Positions 60,442 through 64,000 of a stretch of DNA of 64,000 bases are shown piece after piece. Numbering within the stretch: position 1 is the stretch's first letter; each line of letters begins with the position of its first letter. Source of the DNA: JAOSJT01 sp035362335 (lineage in GTDB: Bacteria > Bacteroidota > Ignavibacteria > SZUA-365); NCBI GenBank assembly GCA_035362335.1, contig DAOSDL010000005.1:1-64000 (forward strand). The letters are read 5' to 3'. Position numbers and translations under genes: made by a program. The notes beneath the pieces were generated by a model. The model did not search any database. It had not been told where the DNA came from and saw nothing but the letters and a program-made list of their open reading frames with translations.

Positions 60442-61253
60442 TGGATACGACGCATCTCTTTTTCGCCTTCGGGCTCACGGTGTTTGCCGGCCTGTCCACC
60501 GGCATCGGCAGTGCCCTGGCGTTTTTCGCAAAGCGCACCAACACCCGCTTTCTCTCCCTGTCCATGGGATTTTCCGCGGGTGTGATGATTTACGTGTCGA
60601 TGGTGGAAATCTTCGTCAAGGCCAAGGATTCGCTTATCGAAGCGCTGGGCGTGACGGGCGGCAACTGGGCCACTGTCGGCGGATTTTTCGGAGGCATCGC
60701 TCTCATTGCGGTCATCGACAAGCTCGTGCCTTCCGGCGATAATCCGCATGAGATGCGCATGGTGGAGGAAATTCCCGCGGCCGGAGCGCAGCCCGACATG
60801 CGCCGGCTTATGCGCACGGGCATGTTCTCGGCCATCGCCATCGCCATACACAATTTTCCCGAAGGGCTGGCCACCTTTCTCTCCGCCATGAAGGATCCCA
60901 CGCTCGGCATTCCCATCGCCGTGGCCGTGGCAATTCACAATATTCCCGAGGGTATCGCGGTGAGCATTCCGGTGTTCTACGCCACCAACAACCGCAAGCG
61001 CGCCTTTCTGCTTTCCTTCGGTTCGGGGCTCGCCGAACCCGTAGGCGCCATCCTCGGCTATTTCATCCTGCTGCAATTCTTCAGCGACGTCGTCTTCGGC
61101 ATCGTCTTCGCTTCCGTGGCGGGCATCATGGTTTTCATTTCCCTGGACGAACTACTCCCCGGCGCCCGCGAGTACGGCGAACATCACCTCGCGATCTACG
61201 GTCTCATTGCCGGCATGGTGGTGATGGCGATCAGCTTGCTGCTCTTTGTCTGA
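60441..61253 (+). CDS. zupT: ZIP-family zinc transporter
   Basis: 270 residues with eight membrane helices. The two ZIP metal motifs are intact: IAIHNFPEGLATF and VAIHNIPEGIAVSIP. It imports zinc and other divalent metals. It is translationally coupled to the CDF exporter, an unusual pairing of opposite fluxes. A repeat-rich gap follows. Confidence 0.93.
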   Translation: MDTTHLFFAFGLTVFAGLSTGIGSALAFFAKRTNTRFLSLSMGFSAGVMIYVSMVEIFVKAKDSLIEALGVTGGNWATVGGFFGGIALIAVIDKLVPSGDNPHEMRMVEEIPAAGAQPDMRRLMRTGMFSAIAIAIHNFPEGLATFLSAMKDPTLGIPIAVAVAIHNIPEGIAVSIPVFYATNNRKRAFLLSFGSGLAEPVGAILGYFILLQFFSDVVFGIVFASVAGIMVFISLDELLPGAREYGEHHLAIYGLIAGMVVMAISLLLFV

Positions 61254-61277
61254 GTGGCGAAGCGTTGAGTGCAGCTG

Positions 61278-61455
61278 GCTGAGTGCGTGATACATTCGAA
61301 GAGCGCGGAGAGCGCAGGGCGCGGAGGATGGGTTGAGGTCGCATCCCGCTCAGATCATGCCAGCGAGCTGAGTGCGGGATACATTTGAAGAGATGAAAGA
61401 GAGTGGAGAGAGCGGAGAGGAATTGTTGAGGTTGCTTCCCGCTCGATCCGTGCGC
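61278..61455. repeat. Two degenerate 89-bp direct repeats
   Basis: Both units open GCTGAGTGCG(T/G)GATACATT(C/T)GAAGAG, continue with purine-rich GGAGAG blocks, TTGAGGT and (A/T)TCCCGCTC, and end near GCCA. Offsets: 61278 and 61367. Confidence 0.75.
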
Positions 61456-61499
61456 CACGCCGCAATCGAATCAACGCAAGGACGCCGAGCCGCTTAGCC

Positions 61500-61582
61500 G
61501 CGAACCCTCTGGGCCCTCGGTGTTCGCGAAGCGCTCTGGGTTCTCCGTGTTCCCGCGAAGCGCTCTGGGTACTCCGTGTTCC
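61500..61582. repeat. Three short direct repeats (about 26-29 bp)
   Basis: Each unit follows GCGAA(G)CGCTCTGGG..CTCCGTGTTC with small changes (61500, 61526, 61555). Units abut with no spacers. Confidence 0.75.
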
Positions 61583-61763
61583 ACAATTCCTCCTTACCCT
61601 CCTTTCCTCCTTACTCTCATTCTTCACTGTATTACACGATCACGCTCACCCCACCACACTGAATCGGCGCACGGATCACTCCTCGTCTGATAAAAATCCC
61701 GTTTCTTTCGCAACGCTGCGGATAATATATTCCGGTATCTTGTTCCATTCCCGGAGAAGTAGC

Positions 61764-63488
61764 ATGCGTTACCCGCTGGAGGAGTACCCGTTGTACACCG
61801 TGCCGGAGCTGCGAACGTTTCAGGACATTCTCCGCAACGGCTTCACCGCGCATCCCGATCGTATCGCGCTGTCCGATCTCGCGCCCACGCCGATTCAGCA
61901 GGTCACCTACGCCCAGCTCTTCCGGCACGTGGTGCGTTTCGGACAGGCGTTGCGCGGCATGGGACTGAAGGAGCGCGACCATATCGCGCTCATCGCCGAG
62001 AATCGCGTGCAATGGGCCATCGCCTATCTCGCTATCACCAGCTTCAACTTCGTTGTGGTGCCGATCGACCGCAATCTCAAGGAGAACGAGATTCTCACGA
62101 TTCTCCATGCATCCGATGCGCGCGCCGCCGTGTTTTCGGAGAGTTTCCGCGAAATGTTCGACGAATTCTCCCGCTCGGTGCGGCAACTCGAATTTCTGGT
62201 GGACATGGATTTACCCGCGCGACGCGACAATATGCATGCGATGCGCGAAGTGATCGAAGCGCAGCCGTTGCCCGCCGCCGGAGATCCTTTTCCAGTGCTT
62301 ACACCCGAGGACATGGCCGTGATCGTCTTCACCTCCGGATCCATGGGACATGCGAAAGGGGTGATGCTGTCGCAGAAAAACATCTGCGCCAATCTTCGCG
62401 CCATGCTGCAGATGGTGGAGATCGTGGCGGAGGACCGCTTCCTCTCGGTGCTGCCTATGCATCACACCTACGAATGCACCTGCGGCTTTCTCTGTCCGCT
62501 GGTCACCGGCGCTTCCACGCATTTCGCGCGCTCGCTGAAAACCGTGGCCGAAGACATGCTCTCGGTTCGGCCCACGGTGCTGCTGGGCGTACCGCTGTTG
62601 TTCGAGAAAATGTACCGCCGCATCAGCAAGGCCATCGAGGAAAAGAAAATCGCCTCGGCCATCATGAAGCCGCTGCAGGCCATGATCACCGTGCTCGAAG
62701 TGGCAGGCGTGAAGGGCGCGCGGAAGAAGGTGTTCCACGAAGTGCACGATCGCTTCGGCGGAGCCATTCGTCTGCTCATCGTCGGTGGAGCCGCGCCCGA
62801 ACCCTCGGTGGCCGCCGGTTTCCAGGCTTTGGGTTTCGCCTTTCTCCAGGGCTATGGCCTCACCGAATGTTCGCCCATTCTCGCGCTCAATCGCGAGCGC
62901 AAATTCAAGAACGAAGCCGCCGGCCTCCCACTGCCGGGTGTGGCGATACGCATCGAGGATCCGGACGAGGAGGGGCGCGGCGAGATCGTTGCCAAAGGCG
63001 ACAGCATCATGCTCGGCTATTACCGCAACGAGCAGGCCACCAAGGCCGTGCTCGCCGACGGCTGGTTCAACACAGGCGACTACGGCTTCATCGATGCGGA
63101 TGGTTTTCTCCACATCAATGGACGCAAGAAAAATGTGATCATCGCGCGCAACGGCAAGAATGTGTTTCCCGAGGAACTCGAAGAGCAAATCACACGCTTG
63201 CCCTTCGTGCTCGAATGCGTGGTGCACGGCGTGAAGTCCGCAAACGGCGACGAGTACATCGCAGCGATGATCGTGCCCGATGCGAACGCAGTGTACGAAC
63301 ACGCCAACGCGCAGGGCAAGGAGGTCACCTCCGATTTCGTGCAGGCGCTGCTCGACGAGGAAATACGCAAGCTCAACCGCAAGCTGCCCGTGTACAAGCA
63401 GATCCGCCATGTGGCGCTGCGCGACAGCGAATTTGAAAAAACCACCACGCAGAAAATCAAACGCTACCTGGTGGAAGGCCACGCGTAG
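61764..63488 (+). CDS. Long-chain acyl-CoA synthetase-like AMP-forming ligase
   Basis: 574 residues. ANL-superfamily motifs are intact: the P-loop-like IVFTSGSMGHAKGVMLS, the adenylate motif GYGLTECSP, DGWFNTGDYGF, and the C-terminal lysine segment TTTQKIKRY. MHHTYECTCGF is the family middle motif of FadD/FAA-type enzymes. It activates a fatty or related carboxylic acid to acyl-AMP and then acyl-CoA. The ATG at 61764 has GGAG before it. Single gene with its own terminator. Confidence 0.9.
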   Translation: MRYPLEEYPLYTVPELRTFQDILRNGFTAHPDRIALSDLAPTPIQQVTYAQLFRHVVRFGQALRGMGLKERDHIALIAENRVQWAIAYLAITSFNFVVVPIDRNLKENEILTILHASDARAAVFSESFREMFDEFSRSVRQLEFLVDMDLPARRDNMHAMREVIEAQPLPAAGDPFPVLTPEDMAVIVFTSGSMGHAKGVMLSQKNICANLRAMLQMVEIVAEDRFLSVLPMHHTYECTCGFLCPLVTGASTHFARSLKTVAEDMLSVRPTVLLGVPLLFEKMYRRISKAIEEKKIASAIMKPLQAMITVLEVAGVKGARKKVFHEVHDRFGGAIRLLIVGGAAPEPSVAAGFQALGFAFLQGYGLTECSPILALNRERKFKNEAAGLPLPGVAIRIEDPDEEGRGEIVAKGDSIMLGYYRNEQATKAVLADGWFNTGDYGFIDADGFLHINGRKKNVIIARNGKNVFPEELEEQITRLPFVLECVVHGVKSANGDEYIAAMIVPDANAVYEHANAQGKEVTSDFVQALLDEEIRKLNRKLPVYKQIRHVALRDSEFEKTTTQKIKRYLVEGHA

Positions 63489-63516
63489 TCCTTCACATTC
63501 TTTGTGATGAGAAAGG

Positions 63517-63548
63517 AAACGCCGTGCGCAGATCGTGCACGGCGTTTT
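63517..63548. terminator. Terminator between convergent genes
   Basis: AAACGCCGTGC (63517-63527) and GCACGGCGTTT (63537-63547) form a perfect 11-bp stem, followed by TTCACAACTTTT on the plus strand. On the minus strand the stem is followed by CCTTTC. Confidence 0.8.
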
Positions 63549-63594
63549 CACAACTTTTCCCCGTTCACTCCTTCACTTTTACCCCGGATTGCTC

Positions 63595-64000
63595 TTACTG
63601 CTTTCGCAGCATGACGAGCGGTATTGTTCGCATGCTGCGCTCTGTCAGAGCGGTGCAATAATATTGGCCGTTCGCAAGGCCGCGAGTGTCGAAGCGGATA
63701 TCGTGCACGCCGGTGCCGAGGCGTCCATTGTGAAGAATTCGCAGCACCCGACCCTGCACGTCGTGGACGAACAGTCGCAATGATGCTCTTTCCACAGCAT
63801 CGACATGTATCACTGCATCCGCGCTCGATGGATTTGGATAGCATGACAGATGGACGCCGTACGGCGGAGCTTCGGGCTTGTCAACCGCAGGCGTAGCGGT
63901 AAGAATGTAGCGCTCATCCGAACTCCAGTCGAAGAAATTGAAGGTGTACAAGCGGATTTCGTGCAGTCCCCCGTGTCGAGAGACAAGCAATTCCCTGCTT
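63595..64000 (-). CDS. C-terminal part of a T9SS-secreted protein (5' end outside window)
   Basis: The frame is open from the stop at 63595 to the right edge (135 residues). The visible end is a T9SS type A sorting domain: LSCYPNPSSADAVIHV, LRLFVHDVQGRVLRIL, LANGQYYCTALTERSM and a basic end LRKQ. The part before it (GGLHEIRLYTFNFFDWSSDE) belongs to the cargo domain, which cannot be named from this fragment. Confidence 0.85.
   Translation of the reverse strand, partial: SRELLVSRHGGLHEIRLYTFNFFDWSSDERYILTATPAVDKPEAPPYGVHLSCYPNPSSADAVIHVDAVERASLRLFVHDVQGRVLRILHNGRLGTGVHDIRFDTRGLANGQYYCTALTERSMRTIPLVMLRKQ

Larger units (their letters stand above)
61254..61763. other. Repeat-rich non-coding gap
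   Basis: 510 bases without a supported gene. It contains the 89-base direct pair at 61278-61455, the CTCTGGG repeats at 61500-61582, a CTCCTTAC/TTCACT pyrimidine tail to 61628, and TATCTTGT at 61737-61744, a candidate -10 for the acyl-CoA synthetase gene. Confidence 0.6.

Noticed and set aside
61500..61582. Short direct repeats considered as a CRISPR array
   Set aside because: Units abut without spacers, differ from each other, and no cas gene is near.
62211..63551. 446-codon minus-strand open frame under the acyl-CoA synthetase
   Set aside because: Antisense to a gene with all ANL motifs; composition typical of a shadow frame.

Overview
The window is GC-rich bacterial chromosome with dense, mostly operonic genes. 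Several features point to the Bacteroidota/Chlorobiota (FCB) side of the tree: four secreted proteins carry C-terminal domains of the type IX secretion (T9SS) sorting kind; there is a TonB receptor next to a HmuY-type haem lipoprotein; carboxypeptidase-regulatory-like N-termini sit on TonB receptors; and several promoters have a TTG-N19/20-TATWTT layout resembling the Bacteroidota primary-sigma consensus. A genus cannot be named from sequence alone. I saw no rRNA, tRNA, CRISPR array, insertion sequence or phage gene.

Layout. 1-10.5 kb: surface and secreted proteins (FG-GAP protein cut by the left edge, DUF4397 protein, beta-helix protein, IgGFc-binding-like protein) plus a family 9 glycosyltransferase. 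10.5-20.1 kb, minus strand: one tight operon for tryptophan breakdown through kynurenine and 3-hydroxyanthranilate to 2-aminomuconate and its deaminated product, ending in an rRNA methyltransferase gene. 20.1-20.8 kb: a 0.7 kb non-coding stretch holding a degenerate tandem duplication. 20.8-32.7 kb: DUF4870 protein, kinase-like protein, solitary rpsD, two DUF3857/transglutaminase-like secreted proteins (one catalytically degenerate), a transporter/glycosyltransferase/dehydratase/HAD/SDR run, and an isocitrate/isopropylmalate-type dehydrogenase.

32.8-48.9 kb: a two-gene unit with a free-standing CarH-like B12 photosensor domain, fused CitD-CitE plus CitF citrate lyase, an NlpC/P60 lipoprotein, aspS-hutI, an OB-fold lipoprotein, a PepSY-TM/ABC ATPase/DUF2723 run, a STAS/zinc-ribbon operon, and pspA followed by a YbjN-like protein with a histone H1-like tail. 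49.2-64 kb: two M28 aminopeptidases, a TonB receptor with double-domain HmuY lipoprotein, a second TonB receptor, a DMT transporter, a zinc efflux/uptake pair, a repeat-rich gap, an acyl-CoA synthetase, and another T9SS cargo cut by the right edge.

Themes: tryptophan and citrate catabolism feeding central carbon, metal/haem uptake through the outer membrane, T9SS surface display, and two compact signalling or stress units (B12 photosensor pair; PspA with YbjN-H1) that look the most novel.
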